From positions 62,001-126,000 of the forward strand of contig NZ_JAVRHT010000003.1 in assembly GCF_031846415.1 (NCBI RefSeq): a stretch of DNA of 64,000 nt, given 5' to 3'. Below, in pieces: positions 1 to 8,616 of the stretch (the stretch's first letter is position 1; each line of letters opens with the position of its first letter). This stretch comes from Rubrivirga litoralis (GTDB lineage: Bacteria; Bacteroidota; Rhodothermia; Rhodothermales; Rubricoccaceae). The position numbers and the translations under genes were made by a program. Below the pieces are notes generated by a model that ran no database searches, had not been told where the DNA came from, and saw only the letters and a list, made by a program, of their open reading frames with translations.

Positions 1-1
1 G

Positions 2-1276
2 CGAGCGTTCCCGGGCGGGGCGGCCGTCCCGTTCAACGAGGGCGACACGGCCGTGCACGAGGTGGGCCACTGGGCCGGCCTGCTCCACACGTTCGACGGG
101 GCGTGCTCGGCCCCCAACGACGGCGTGGCCGACACGCCATGGGAGCGGTTCGGGGCCACGGGCTGCCCCGTCGGCCGCGACACGTGCCGGCCGGAGGACG
201 AGGGACCCGACGGCCAGCCGCTGGGCGCCGCGGCCGAGGGCCTCGACCCGATCCAGAACTACATGGACTACTCGGACGACGCCTGCATGACCGAGTTCAC
301 GCCCGGCCAGCGCGACCGCGCGCGGGCGCTCACGGCCGAGTTCCGCCCTGCCGTCGCCGCCGGCGGCCGCGTGGTGGCCACCGTCGCGCGGTCGGCGTTC
401 CGCGGCGCCTTCGTGGGCGTGCCCCAGACCGCCCCGCTCCGCGTCGTCAACACGGCGTCGGAGCCCGTCACGATCACGGCCGTCCGCTCGTCGGACCCGG
501 CGTTCGCGGTGGGCGGGGTGGGGACCGTCGTGCCGGCCGCCGGCGTGGCCGTCCTCGACCTTGTGTTCACGCCGGCCGCGGCCGGGGCCGCCGGAGCCAC
601 GATCACGGTCGAGACCGACCGCCCCGCCCTCGCCGTCGTGCCGGCCACGGTCACGGCGGCGGCCTCGCTCCCGCCCATCGCCCGCGTCGGGACCGAGCCC
701 GTCCGCGTCGTGGCGCTGGAGGACGAGCGCGTCGAGGTCGAGCTTGAGCTCGTCAACGAGGGCGGGGCGGCGCTCACGTATTCGGTCGGCGCCGCCCCGC
801 CCTGGGTCGCCGCCGTCGAGCCGGCCGAGGGCACGCTCGCGCCGGGCGGGGCGGCCGGGCTCGTCGTCACGGTCTCGACCGAAGGGCTCGACGTGCCGGC
901 CGGGCAGCGCGAGCGCGAGGTCGCGGGCGCGCTCTCGATCGCGACCAACGACCCGCTCCGCCCGGCCGTCGAGGTCCCGCTCGTGGCCGTCGTGTCCGAG
1001 CGACCCGACGCGTTCGCCGTCGGCAACCCGTACCCGAACCCCGGGCGCGGGCGGATCACGGTCCCTCTCGCGTTCCCCGACGACGCGGACGGCGTGACGG
1101 TCGAGGTCTACGACGCGCTCGGCCGGCGCGTGGCCGTGCTGGCGGAGGGCGCCGCGTTCGCGGCCGGCTTCCGCGACCTCGTCTGGGACGCCGCCGGCGC
1201 CCCGTCCGGCGTCTACGTCGTCCAGGCCCGCTCGGCGGGCGGGGCGGACGTGGGGCGCGTGGTGGTGGCGCGGTAG
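2..1276 (+). CDS. M43-type (pappalysin/cytophagalysin-like) zinc metalloprotease with T9SS C-terminal domain, 5' truncated
   Basis: The reading frame is open from the window edge, so the start lies upstream; a GTG at 53 is internal. The first visible residues carry the zinc motif HEVGHWAGLLH (HExxHxxGxxH), as in M43 proteases of Bacteroidota. The calcium/Met-turn part follows, ending near NYMDYSDDACMTEFT. The middle (about residues 110-330 of the visible part) is made of beta-sandwich repeats resembling ASH/choice-of-anchor and BACON-like domains. The last 80 residues (NPYPNP..., VEVYDALGRRVA, SGVYVVQA) are a type A T9SS sorting domain. So it should be an outer-membrane-secreted protease. The signal peptide is not in the window. 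The next gene is convergent. Confidence 0.9.
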   Translation, partial: RAFPGGAAVPFNEGDTAVHEVGHWAGLLHTFDGACSAPNDGVADTPWERFGATGCPVGRDTCRPEDEGPDGQPLGAAAEGLDPIQNYMDYSDDACMTEFTPGQRDRARALTAEFRPAVAAGGRVVATVARSAFRGAFVGVPQTAPLRVVNTASEPVTITAVRSSDPAFAVGGVGTVVPAAGVAVLDLVFTPAAAGAAGATITVETDRPALAVVPATVTAAASLPPIARVGTEPVRVVALEDERVEVELELVNEGGAALTYSVGAAPPWVAAVEPAEGTLAPGGAAGLVVTVSTEGLDVPAGQREREVAGALSIATNDPLRPAVEVPLVAVVSERPDAFAVGNPYPNPGRGRITVPLAFPDDADGVTVEVYDALGRRVAVLAEGAAFAAGFRDLVWDAAGAPSGVYVVQARSAGGADVGRVVVAR

Positions 1277-1340
1277 CCGCGTTCCTGCGCCACCCCGCCC
1301 CGCCGTCTCCGCGAGCTGTTTCGGGGCGTCCTCCGGGCGG

Positions 1341-1416
1341 GTACGGGTACCCGGTACGGGGTACGGCTCCAGGTGAGCTCCCAAGCCGCCCACCCTGTAC
1401 CTCGTACCCCGTACCC
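1341..1416. repeat. GTAC-word inverted repeat spacer
   Basis: Between two convergent genes. The left arm (about 1341-1366) repeats GTACGGG/GTACCC words and the right arm (about 1394-1416) carries the complementary GTACCTCGTACCCC words. The arms can pair as an imperfect stem. The same GTAC words recur at about 21.4, 35.6 and 59.7 kb. Confidence 0.6.
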
Positions 1417-1451
1417 TCTCGTAGTCTGGAGCGAGGGCGGGGCGGTGCCCG

Positions 1452-3269
1452 TCATGCCGAGACGGCCGCCTCGTCCTCCCGGTACGTCCACACGAGAACC
1501 CCGAGCGCGGCGGCCCCGAACGCGAGCAGCGCCGCCCCGCGCAGCGGCGTCCCCAGGAGCAGCCCGCCGACGCCGAACAGCGCCGCGTAGACGGCCGCCA
1601 CGCCCAGCGCCCAGCGCAGCGCGAGCCGGCCCAGCCCGCTGTCCGCCACCACGTCCGCGTTTCGGGCCGCGACGGGCCGCCACCCCGCCCCGCCCGGGCG
1701 GATGCGCCGGTAGAACGCGTCGAGCGCCTCGGGCGGGGTGGGCCGCGTGAGGAACGTGGCGCCCAGCCAGCAGACGGTCGTGATGCCGACGATGCCGTAG
1801 AGGTTGACCGGGAAATCGGCCGTCAGGAACGGGACGTCCGCCCCGCCCAGCTGGAGCGCGACGAGCACGACCGGGACGACCGTCGCCGTCAGCTCGCTCC
1901 ACGCGTTCACGCGCCACCAGTACCACCGCAGGATGAGGACCAGGCCCAGCCCGGCCGACGCGCTCAGCACCAGCCCCCACGCGTCGGCGATCGTGTCCAG
2001 CTGCGTCGTGACCAGGAACCCGACGATGGCGAGCGCGAACGTGAGCACGCGCGACACGAGCACGAGCCGGCGCTGGTCGGCCGCCGGGTCCAGGAACCGG
2101 GCGTAGAGGTCGTTCACGAGGTAGCTCGTGCCCCAGTTGAGCTGCGTCGAGATCGTCGACATGAACGCGGCCAGGAACGCGGCAAACAGGAGGCCGAGGA
2201 GCCCCGGCGGGAGCGTCTCGCGCATGACGAGCACGTAGCCCTCGCGCGCGTTTTCGAGGTCGGGGTAGAGCACGAGCGCGCACAGCGCCACCAGGATCCA
2301 CGGCCACGGCCGCACGCAGTAGTGGGCGACCGTGAACCACAGCGTCGCGAGCGCCGAGTCCCGCTCCGACCGCGTAGCCAGCATCCGCTGGGCGATGTAG
2401 CCGCCGCCGCCCGGCTCGGCGCCGGGGTACCAGCTCGACCACCACTGGACCCCGAAGTAGGCCACGAACGCGAGGACCGAGATCGCGAAGAGGGCCGCCG
2501 AGTCCGCCCCGCCGGTCTGCGGTCCGCCCGCGCCCACGGCGGGGAGGAACCGGACCGTCTCGGCCGGGAGCTGCGCGACGAGCCCCGAGAGCCCGCCGAT
2601 CTGGGGGAGGTCGAGCGCAAACCACGCGAGCGCGAACGACCCGATCATGGCCAAGCAGAACTGGAACGCGTCCGTCACCACGATCCCCCACAGGCCCGAG
2701 ACGAGCGAGTACGCGCCGATAAGGAGCATGAGGAGCCCGACGACCGCGAGCGGCGCGCTCACCTCCGCCCCGCCCAGCGTGAACGACGTGCGCCCGAACA
2801 AGGTGAGGTCCGGGAAGAGGACCGAGAGGACCGTCTCCATCGCGAGCGCCACCCACCCAATCACGACGCAGTTCATGAACAGCCCGAAGTAAACGGCCTT
2901 GATCCCTCGGAGCCAACGGGCCGGCGCCCCCCGGTAGCGGACCTCGACGAACTCGACGTCGGTGAGGACCCCGCTCCGCCGCCACAGGCGGGCGAAAAAG
3001 AACACGGTGAGCATCCCGCCGAGTGCTCCGTTCCACCAGATCCAGTTGCCCGAGATGCCCGTCTCGGCCACGACTTCGGTGACGAGGAGCGGGGTGTCGG
3101 CGGCGAACGTGGTCGCCACCATGCTCGTCCCGGCCAGCCACCACGGCATGGCCCGTCCGCCGGCAAAAAACTCGTCCGTCCCGCCGGACGCCCGCCGCGC
3201 AAACAGGGCCGCCAGCCCGATCGTGGACGCGAGGACGACGGCGACGATGGTCCAATCGAGACCTGTCAT
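1452..3269 (-). CDS. Sodium:solute symporter family protein (SSS)
   Basis: 605 residues with about 13-14 hydrophobic helices, starting TGLDWTIVAVVLAST. The family hallmarks ADTPLLVTEVV near the N-terminus and the long WWRVNAW segment late in the protein fit the SSS/SSSF branch common in Bacteroidota. The substrate cannot be told from sequence. I chose the ATG at 3269 rather than the upstream in-frame start at 3332, because the extra 21 residues are proline/glycine-rich and the membrane segment starts directly after this ATG. No Shine-Dalgarno site is visible. It is convergent with the metalloprotease; the spacer between them holds a GTAC-word inverted repeat. Confidence 0.9.
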   Translation of the reverse strand: MTGLDWTIVAVVLASTIGLAALFARRASGGTDEFFAGGRAMPWWLAGTSMVATTFAADTPLLVTEVVAETGISGNWIWWNGALGGMLTVFFFARLWRRSGVLTDVEFVEVRYRGAPARWLRGIKAVYFGLFMNCVVIGWVALAMETVLSVLFPDLTLFGRTSFTLGGAEVSAPLAVVGLLMLLIGAYSLVSGLWGIVVTDAFQFCLAMIGSFALAWFALDLPQIGGLSGLVAQLPAETVRFLPAVGAGGPQTGGADSAALFAISVLAFVAYFGVQWWSSWYPGAEPGGGGYIAQRMLATRSERDSALATLWFTVAHYCVRPWPWILVALCALVLYPDLENAREGYVLVMRETLPPGLLGLLFAAFLAAFMSTISTQLNWGTSYLVNDLYARFLDPAADQRRLVLVSRVLTFALAIVGFLVTTQLDTIADAWGLVLSASAGLGLVLILRWYWWRVNAWSELTATVVPVVLVALQLGGADVPFLTADFPVNLYGIVGITTVCWLGATFLTRPTPPEALDAFYRRIRPGGAGWRPVAARNADVVADSGLGRLALRWALGVAAVYAALFGVGGLLLGTPLRGAALLAFGAAALGVLVWTYREDEAAVSA

Positions 3270-3361
3270 AAATCGAGTCTGGGGCGGGGTGGAGGACGGT
3301 TCCAGGGTACCGCCGCCCACCCCGCCCGGCAACTGCCGCCGCCCCGCCCCACACGCAGCGC

Positions 3362-3385
3362 GCCGCCCGGGCGAACCCAGGCGGC
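3362..3385 (-). terminator. Strong hairpin with UUCG loop
   Basis: Read on the minus strand, GCCGCCTGGG-TTCG-CCCGGGCGGC forms a 10-bp stem (one G-U pair) closed by a UUCG tetraloop. No T-run follows. It lies just after the stop of the possible 25-residue peptide. Confidence 0.55.
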
Positions 3386-3411
3386 GCGTCAGAGGGGGCC
3401 AGCGTGCGGTG

Positions 3412-3489
3412 CTAGAACTGGAAGACGACCAGCACGCCCAGGCCGACGAGGGCGGCCGCGGCCGTCATCGTGGGGATCAAGCGGTTCAT
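3412..3489 (-). CDS. Possible 25-residue single-helix membrane peptide
   Basis: A short ATG-to-TAG frame encodes MNRLIPTMTAAAALVGLGVL followed by VVFQF: a basic N-terminus and one hydrophobic helix. It is followed 26 bp downstream by a perfect-length hairpin with a UUCG loop. Upstream, at about 3535-3560 on the minus strand, an AT-rich stretch (GGATAAGTTTTTAG) in otherwise GC-rich DNA could hold a promoter. No homolog is recognised and no ribosome site is seen, so this rests on peptide character plus context. It could be chance in GC-rich DNA. Confidence 0.4.
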   Translation of the reverse strand: MNRLIPTMTAAAALVGLGVLVVFQF

Positions 3490-4088
3490 GGGGTTGGGGG
3501 TTGGGCGGGGGGGACCCACGGTATCGTCCCGCGCGCTAAAAACTTATCCACACGCGGGAACAATCGCCGAGTGGAACATAGCCGTTCCCGATCCCTGCCT
3601 GCAACCCCCGCCCGCCTTTTTGTTTGCCGCCTGACAGCGGGCGCCCGCAGAACGCGACGCGTCATGCCCGGTGACAACCGCTGGACCGCCCCGCCCGACG
3701 CCGCCCGGCTCAACGACCGGCACTCGTAGGGACACGACTCGTCGTGTCCGGGGCAGGCGGGGCGGTCTGGCTCAGCGCCGCCCTGCCCGGTGCCACCCCG
3801 CCCACGGCGCGGGCGGGGCGGTACGTCCCACGCGGACACCACGCGTGGTGTCCCTACGAACCCGAACCTTCGCGTTCCTGCGGGCGGGGCGGTTCCGGGC
3901 GACGCCGCCTCACCCCGCCCACGGGCGACCGCCGGTCGCCCCTGCGGCGGCCGCCCCGCCCCTGGCGCGGGCGGGGTGGCGCATCTGCTGCCCGCTGCCC
4001 GCGAAGCCGGACACCGCAGGTAACCCGTCGGCACCGGGCGGCGTTAGCGTGCGCCCACCCGCCCCGCCCGCGCCCGCCGCCCCGCCCG
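3490..4088. other. 599-bp intergenic region upstream of polA with palindromes
   Basis: I see no convincing gene here. It holds a less GC-rich stretch at 3535-3630, a REPIN-like paired palindrome (3726-3857), a separate palindrome GGGCGACCG-C-CGGTCGCCC (3923-3941), and a short composite element (3969-4002: GGGCGGGGTGG, then GCATCTGC, then two TGCCCGC heptamers). GGGCGGGGYGG motifs occur throughout. An open frame runs through from 3744 into polA, but its translation is low-complexity. Confidence 0.6.
3726..3857. repeat. REPIN-like paired palindrome, copy 1
   Basis: The left palindrome GGACACGAC-TC-GTCGTGTCC (3730-3749) is preceded by GTAGG. The right palindrome (3834-3853), a perfect 20-bp palindrome with half-site GGACACCACG, is followed by CTAC. 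The outer ends are inverted copies (GTAGGGACAC / GTGTCCCTAC). Related pairs occur at 19504-19643 and 37514-37644. Confidence 0.65.
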
Positions 4089-7000
4089 ATGGCCGACCCC
4101 ACGCTCTTCGACGACGCCTCCGAGACCACCCCGCCCGACGCCGCCGCCGCCCCGCCCGACGCCGACCTCACCGTCACGCTGCCGGAGGCTCCCGGAGGAG
4201 ACGGCGACGCCCTCTACGACGACGAGGCCTTCGACGCCATCGAGGGCGGGGCGGCCCGCGAGACCCTGTTCCTCGCCGACGCGATGGCCCTCGCCTACCG
4301 GGCCTTCTTCTCGATGAAGAACGCCACGCTCACGGCCCCCGACGGCCGCGACACGCGGACGCTCTACGGCTTCGCGACGGCCCTCCTCAAGCTCCTTGAA
4401 GACGAGCAGCCCGAGCACATCGCCGTCGTGTTCGACAAGCTCGGCGGCACGCCCACGTTCCGCGACCAGCTCTACGACGACTACAAGGCCCACCGGCCGC
4501 CCATGCCGCCGGAGATCAAGGACAACGTGCCGCTCATCAAGCGGCTCGTCGAGGCCTTTGACATCCCGGTCTTGGAGGTCGAGGGTGTCGAGGCCGACGA
4601 CGTCATCGGGACGCTCGCCAGGCGCGCCGAGGACGAGGGCGTCGACGCCGTCATCTTCTCGGCCGACAAGGATTTCCGGCAGCTCCTGTCCGACCGCGTC
4701 TCCATGCTCCGGCCGCCCTACATGGGCGAGGCGTTCGACCGCGAGACGCCCGAGACCTTCCGCGAGAAGTACGGCGGCCTGGAGCCGACCAAGTTCATCG
4801 ACCTCCTGGCACTCATGGGCGACTCGTCGGACAACGTGCCCGGCGTGCCCGGGATCGGCGAGAAAACGGCCGTCAAGCTCATCGACCAGTACGGGTCGGT
4901 CGAGGCCCTCATCGAACACGCCGCCGACCTCAAGGGCAAGCGCGCCCGCGAGGGCATGACCGACCACGCCGACGACGCCCGGCTGTCGAAGGAGCTCGTC
5001 ACGATCCGCACCGACGTCCCGCTCGAAACCGCCGAGGGCGCCCCGCTCGACTGGCACACGCTCCGCCGCACGGACCCCGACCTGGGCGCCGTCGACTCGC
5101 TCTTCGACGAGGTCGGCTTCGGGAGCCGGCTCCGCGACCGCGTCCGCGACTACGCCGCTGGGCGAGCGCGCACGAAGGGGGCGGGCGGGGCGGGGCGGCG
5201 GTCCCACACGGCGCTCCCGGCCGACGACCCCTCGCTCTCGTTCGACTTCGGCCCCTACGAGCCCGTCACCGCCCTCGACTCGGACGCCGTGAGCTACACG
5301 ACGGTCTGGGAGCGCGACGAGCTCGACGCCGCCGAGGCCGTCACGCAGGGCGCCGAGCGCCTCAGCTTCGACACCGAGACCACGTCGACCAACTCGATGG
5401 AGGCCGAGCTCGTCGGCGTGTCGCTCTCCAAGGAGGCCAGGCGCGCCGTCTACGTCCCCACCCCGCTCCCGGACGGGACGCCGACGGACCCGGCCATCGA
5501 GCCGCTCCGCCCCGCCCTCGAAGACGAGTCGTTGTTGAAGGTGGGCCACAACGTCAAGTACGACCTCGTGGTGATGAAGCGGCACGGCGTGACCGTGCGC
5601 GGCCCGATCTTCGACACGATGGTGGCCCACTACCTCCTCAACCCCGAGGCCGTCCACAAGCTGGACGACGTCGCCAGCTTCTACCTCAACTACCGCCCGC
5701 AGCCGATCACCGACCTCATCGGGACGGGCAAGAACGCGCTCTCCATGCGCGACGTGCCGGTCGAGGACGTCGGCCCCTACGCCTGCGAGGACGCCGACGT
5801 CGCCCTCCGCCTCGTCGACAAGCTGACCGAAGAGCTGCTGAAGATGGACGATGAGGGGCGCCTGCTCCAGATCGCCGAGACCATCGAGTTCCCGCTCGTG
5901 CCCGTCCTGGCCGACATGGAGATGGCCGGCGTCAAGGTGTCCGATAAGGTGCTCGCCGACATCTCGGACCAACTCGAAGCCACGCTCGCCGAGCAGGAGC
6001 AGAAGATCTATGAGCTGGCGGGGCGGGAGTTCACGATCGGCTCGACGAAGCAGCTCGGCGAGGTCCTCTTCAACCCGCCCCCGACTGAGGAGCAGGTGGC
6101 GGCCTACCAGCAGTGGGTCCAGGACACCAAGGACAACGAGGCCGGCGAGGTCGAGGGCGACACGGACGCCAAGCCCAAGACCAAAAAGCAGCTCAAGGAG
6201 GAGGCGCCGACGTACGGGATCGGCCTCGACGCGATCGGCAAGACCAAGACCGGCCGGCCGAAGACGGACGAGAACGTGCTGTCAGAGCTCGCCCAGACCC
6301 ACGACCTCCCCGCCCTCGTGCTGGATTGGCGGAAGGTGTCGAAGCTGAAGTCGACCTACGTCGACCGGCTGCCCGAGCTCGTCCACCCCGACACGGGCCG
6401 CATCCACACGGACTTTAACCAGACGGTCACGGCGACGGGCCGGCTGTCGTCGTCGAACCCGAACCTCCAGAACATCCCGATTCGGACCGACCTAGGGAAA
6501 GAAATCCGGCGGGCGTTCGTGGCCGAGCCGGGGCACCAGCTGATGGCGGCCGACTACGCCCAGATCGAGCTCCGCATCATCGCCCACATGTCCGGCGACC
6601 CCGGCCTCGTCGAGGCGTTCCAGTCGGACCAGGACATCCACACGGCGACGGCCGCCCGCGTGTTCTCGGTCGACTACGAGGACGTCGACCGCGACCAGCG
6701 GAACAAGGTGAAGCAGGTGAACTACGGCATCCCGTACGGGATCTCGGCGTTCGGGCTCGCCAACCGGCTGCGGATCAAGAACGCCGAGGCGCAGGAGCTG
6801 ATCGACCAGTACCGGGCGTCCTACCCCGGCGTCATCGAGTTTTTGGACGGCCTGCTGGAGGAGGGCCGGCGGCGGGGCTACGTCGAGACGCTCCTGGGCC
6901 GGCGCCGCTACGTCCCCCAGATCACGAGCCGGAACCCGAACGACCGCGCCTACGCCGAGCGGATCGCCGTCAACATGCCCATCCAGGGCACGCAGGCGGA

Positions 7001-7229
7001 CATGATCAAGCTCGCCATGATCGCCATCCACCGCCGCCTGGGCGGGGAGGGGCTTGCAACCCGGATGATCCTGCAGGTCCACGACGAGCTCGTGTTCGAG
7101 GCGCCCGACGCCGAGGTCGAGGCCGTGACGGCGCTCGTCCGCGAGGAGATGCAGGCGGCGCTCCCGCTCGGCGACGTGCCCATCGTGGTCGACGTGGGCG
7201 TGGCCGGCAACTGGCTCGACGCCCACTGA
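4089..7229 (+). CDS. polA: DNA polymerase I
   Basis: 1046 residues, longer than the usual ~930 because of an acidic N-terminal extension of about 55 residues and a lysine/glutamate-rich insert (VEGDTDAKPKTKKQLKEEAP) in the thumb region. Domains in order: 5'-3' exonuclease (FLADAMALAYRAFF; FSADKDFRQL; GDSSDNVPGVPGIGEKTA); 3'-5' exonuclease with its acidic set present (SFDTETTS, GHNVKYDLV, YACEDADVA), so proofreading is probably active; polymerase with motif A (MAADYAQIELRI), O-helix (KQVNYGIPYG) and motif C (QVHDELVFE). The residue matching E. coli Phe762 is Tyr879. I chose the ATG at 4089 because upstream codons translate to low-complexity sequence. A clear hairpin follows the stop. Confidence 0.97.
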   Translation: MADPTLFDDASETTPPDAAAAPPDADLTVTLPEAPGGDGDALYDDEAFDAIEGGAARETLFLADAMALAYRAFFSMKNATLTAPDGRDTRTLYGFATALLKLLEDEQPEHIAVVFDKLGGTPTFRDQLYDDYKAHRPPMPPEIKDNVPLIKRLVEAFDIPVLEVEGVEADDVIGTLARRAEDEGVDAVIFSADKDFRQLLSDRVSMLRPPYMGEAFDRETPETFREKYGGLEPTKFIDLLALMGDSSDNVPGVPGIGEKTAVKLIDQYGSVEALIEHAADLKGKRAREGMTDHADDARLSKELVTIRTDVPLETAEGAPLDWHTLRRTDPDLGAVDSLFDEVGFGSRLRDRVRDYAAGRARTKGAGGAGRRSHTALPADDPSLSFDFGPYEPVTALDSDAVSYTTVWERDELDAAEAVTQGAERLSFDTETTSTNSMEAELVGVSLSKEARRAVYVPTPLPDGTPTDPAIEPLRPALEDESLLKVGHNVKYDLVVMKRHGVTVRGPIFDTMVAHYLLNPEAVHKLDDVASFYLNYRPQPITDLIGTGKNALSMRDVPVEDVGPYACEDADVALRLVDKLTEELLKMDDEGRLLQIAETIEFPLVPVLADMEMAGVKVSDKVLADISDQLEATLAEQEQKIYELAGREFTIGSTKQLGEVLFNPPPTEEQVAAYQQWVQDTKDNEAGEVEGDTDAKPKTKKQLKEEAPTYGIGLDAIGKTKTGRPKTDENVLSELAQTHDLPALVLDWRKVSKLKSTYVDRLPELVHPDTGRIHTDFNQTVTATGRLSSSNPNLQNIPIRTDLGKEIRRAFVAEPGHQLMAADYAQIELRIIAHMSGDPGLVEAFQSDQDIHTATAARVFSVDYEDVDRDQRNKVKQVNYGIPYGISAFGLANRLRIKNAEAQELIDQYRASYPGVIEFLDGLLEEGRRRGYVETLLGRRRYVPQITSRNPNDRAYAERIAVNMPIQGTQADMIKLAMIAIHRRLGGEGLATRMILQVHDELVFEAPDAEVEAVTALVREEMQAALPLGDVPIVVDVGVAGNWLDAH

Positions 7230-7255
7230 CACCGCCCCGCCCGAGCGGGGCGGTG
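7230..7255 (+). terminator. polA terminator hairpin
   Basis: CACCGCCCCGC-CCGA-GCGGGGCGGTG: an 11-bp perfect stem starting at the polA stop, followed by CTTT. The stem arms are an inverted pair of the genome-wide GGGCGGGGCGG motif. Confidence 0.75.
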
Positions 7256-7294
7256 CTTTGGGGCGGGGCGGTCGAGGCCGCCCCGCCCGCCCGG

Positions 7295-8383
7295 CTATGG
7301 CATCTGGACCTCGACGTCTTTGCCGAACTCCAGGCTGGCAAGGCGGCACGCCTTCTCGATGAGGCGCTTCTTTGCCTCCGAGCTGTTCTGTGTGCTGAGG
7401 AACCATCCTGGCGCGATTTCGGCGGACTGCCCTTCAAGCTCGGGGTGCCCGGGGAAAAGGTCGGCCTTTGATCGGGCCAGGTAGGCCCTCTTCTTGCCAC
7501 GGACCTGCTCCGCAAAGCGCTCCGGAAAGCCTGAGTCTCGCGAGGCTAGCGTCTTGAACACGCCCTCGATTACCTCGTGGCCTCGCCGGCATCCGACGAA
7601 CTCTCCGTCGATAGCGTAGCCCGTACCGGGGAGCGGGGTGGACGTGGCCGATCCGCTCGCCGAGCGTGAACGGGTTCGGCGTTTGGTGACGGCCGTCTTG
7701 GGCTTCGGGAGGGAGCCGGAACGGGGCCGGAGCGCTGCGAGGAAGGAGTGGAGGTCTTTCGGTTCAGCCTCAAATCCGCTGACGCGCTCGACTTCCGTCG
7801 TCAAAAGCGACACGACAGGCGTTTCGGGATCTGCGAGGAGATTGGCCCACGCTTGAGGGATGGCCTCGGCCGCCCCCTTCCGCTGCTTTGCCCGCTGATA
7901 GTCCTTCCTTGCGCGCTCGAACGCCTCACCGGACTCGACGGCCTCGCGCGAGAGGTACCGCTCGAGCCGCTCGACACTCTCGTCGGGGTCGCGCTCCAGC
8001 AGGTCGAGGAGGTACACGCGGCGCTCGTCGTAGCTCCCTTGCATGGCGGGGAGGTAGACGTGCCACGTAACTCCATCGGTGAGGATGGCGATGGGGACGC
8101 CCTCATGGAACGCGTACTCAAACAACTGGCGGTCAGCGCCATTGGCCAAGCCAGGCTGCTTTACCTCGACGAAAACGGCGGGCGTCCCATTGGTGATGAG
8201 GGCGTAGTCGACGCGCCGCTTCTCGACGCTGTACTCTGGAGCGACGACGGACGGATCGAACACTGGCCATCCGAGTCCGTCCAGGATTGGGAGAACCACA
8301 CCTCCGCTGACCGACGCCTCGTTTGCTAGGCGGCCAGACTGGAGGAGGTCGCGCGCGTTGTCGAGCCTTTCGCGTAGGGACAT
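7295..8383 (-). CDS. Orphan HsdR N-terminal (PD-(D/E)xK) domain protein
   Basis: 362 residues. The N-terminal half matches the type I restriction R-subunit N-terminal nuclease fold: VDYALI...PAVFVEVKQPG supplies the D...ExK residues, followed by QLFEYAFHEGVPIAILTDGVTWHVY. The ATPase motor of a true HsdR is absent, and no HsdS or HsdM is nearby. The C-terminal ~100 residues (RRGHEVIEGVF...GWFLSTQNSSEAKKRLIEKAC) resemble the tail of stand-alone members. A TTG at 8389 is also possible; I prefer the ATG at 8383. It is visibly less GC-rich than its neighbours and poor in the GGGCGGGG motif, suggesting later acquisition. Cleavage activity is unproven. Confidence 0.85.
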   Translation of the reverse strand: MSLRERLDNARDLLQSGRLANEASVSGGVVLPILDGLGWPVFDPSVVAPEYSVEKRRVDYALITNGTPAVFVEVKQPGLANGADRQLFEYAFHEGVPIAILTDGVTWHVYLPAMQGSYDERRVYLLDLLERDPDESVERLERYLSREAVESGEAFERARKDYQRAKQRKGAAEAIPQAWANLLADPETPVVSLLTTEVERVSGFEAEPKDLHSFLAALRPRSGSLPKPKTAVTKRRTRSRSASGSATSTPLPGTGYAIDGEFVGCRRGHEVIEGVFKTLASRDSGFPERFAEQVRGKKRAYLARSKADLFPGHPELEGQSAEIAPGWFLSTQNSSEAKKRLIEKACRLASLEFGKDVEVQMP

Positions 8384-8386
8384 CTC

Positions 8387-8394
8387 CAAAGCTA
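8387..8394 (-). promoter_or_regulatory. -7-like box TAGCTTTG, possibly leaderless
   Basis: On the minus strand TAGCTTTG matches the Bacteroidota TAnnTTTG -7 element exactly and ends 3 nt before the ATG at 8383. If used, the transcript would start at or next to the start codon. No good -33 TTG is seen. Confidence 0.4.
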
Positions 8395-8616
8395 AGGCCC
8401 TTATCAGGTAGAGCAGTTGCCGTGACAGACGTAGGCGCGGCCGGCAGCGGATTCCGTTCCCACGGCCGCCGCCCCGCCCGCGCGGGGCGGGCGCCTCGTT
8501 TGCTACGAGCGGGGCGGGGTGGCTACGACATCCAGACCAGATCCTCCGCCGGACCCCCGCCCCGCCCGCGGTCGTAGGGCGCGCCCACCCCGCCCCTTGG
8601 GTCCGCCCCGCCCGCT

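Noticed and set aside
3544..3552. Perfect DnaA-box consensus TTATCCACA.
   Set aside because: It is a single copy with no cluster of boxes, no dnaA/dnaN nearby and no AT-rich unwinding region of useful size, so I do not call an origin.
3744..4088. Upstream extension of the polA reading frame to 3744.
   Set aside because: The translation crosses palindromic repeats and is low-complexity. The ATG at 4089 begins a plausible protein.
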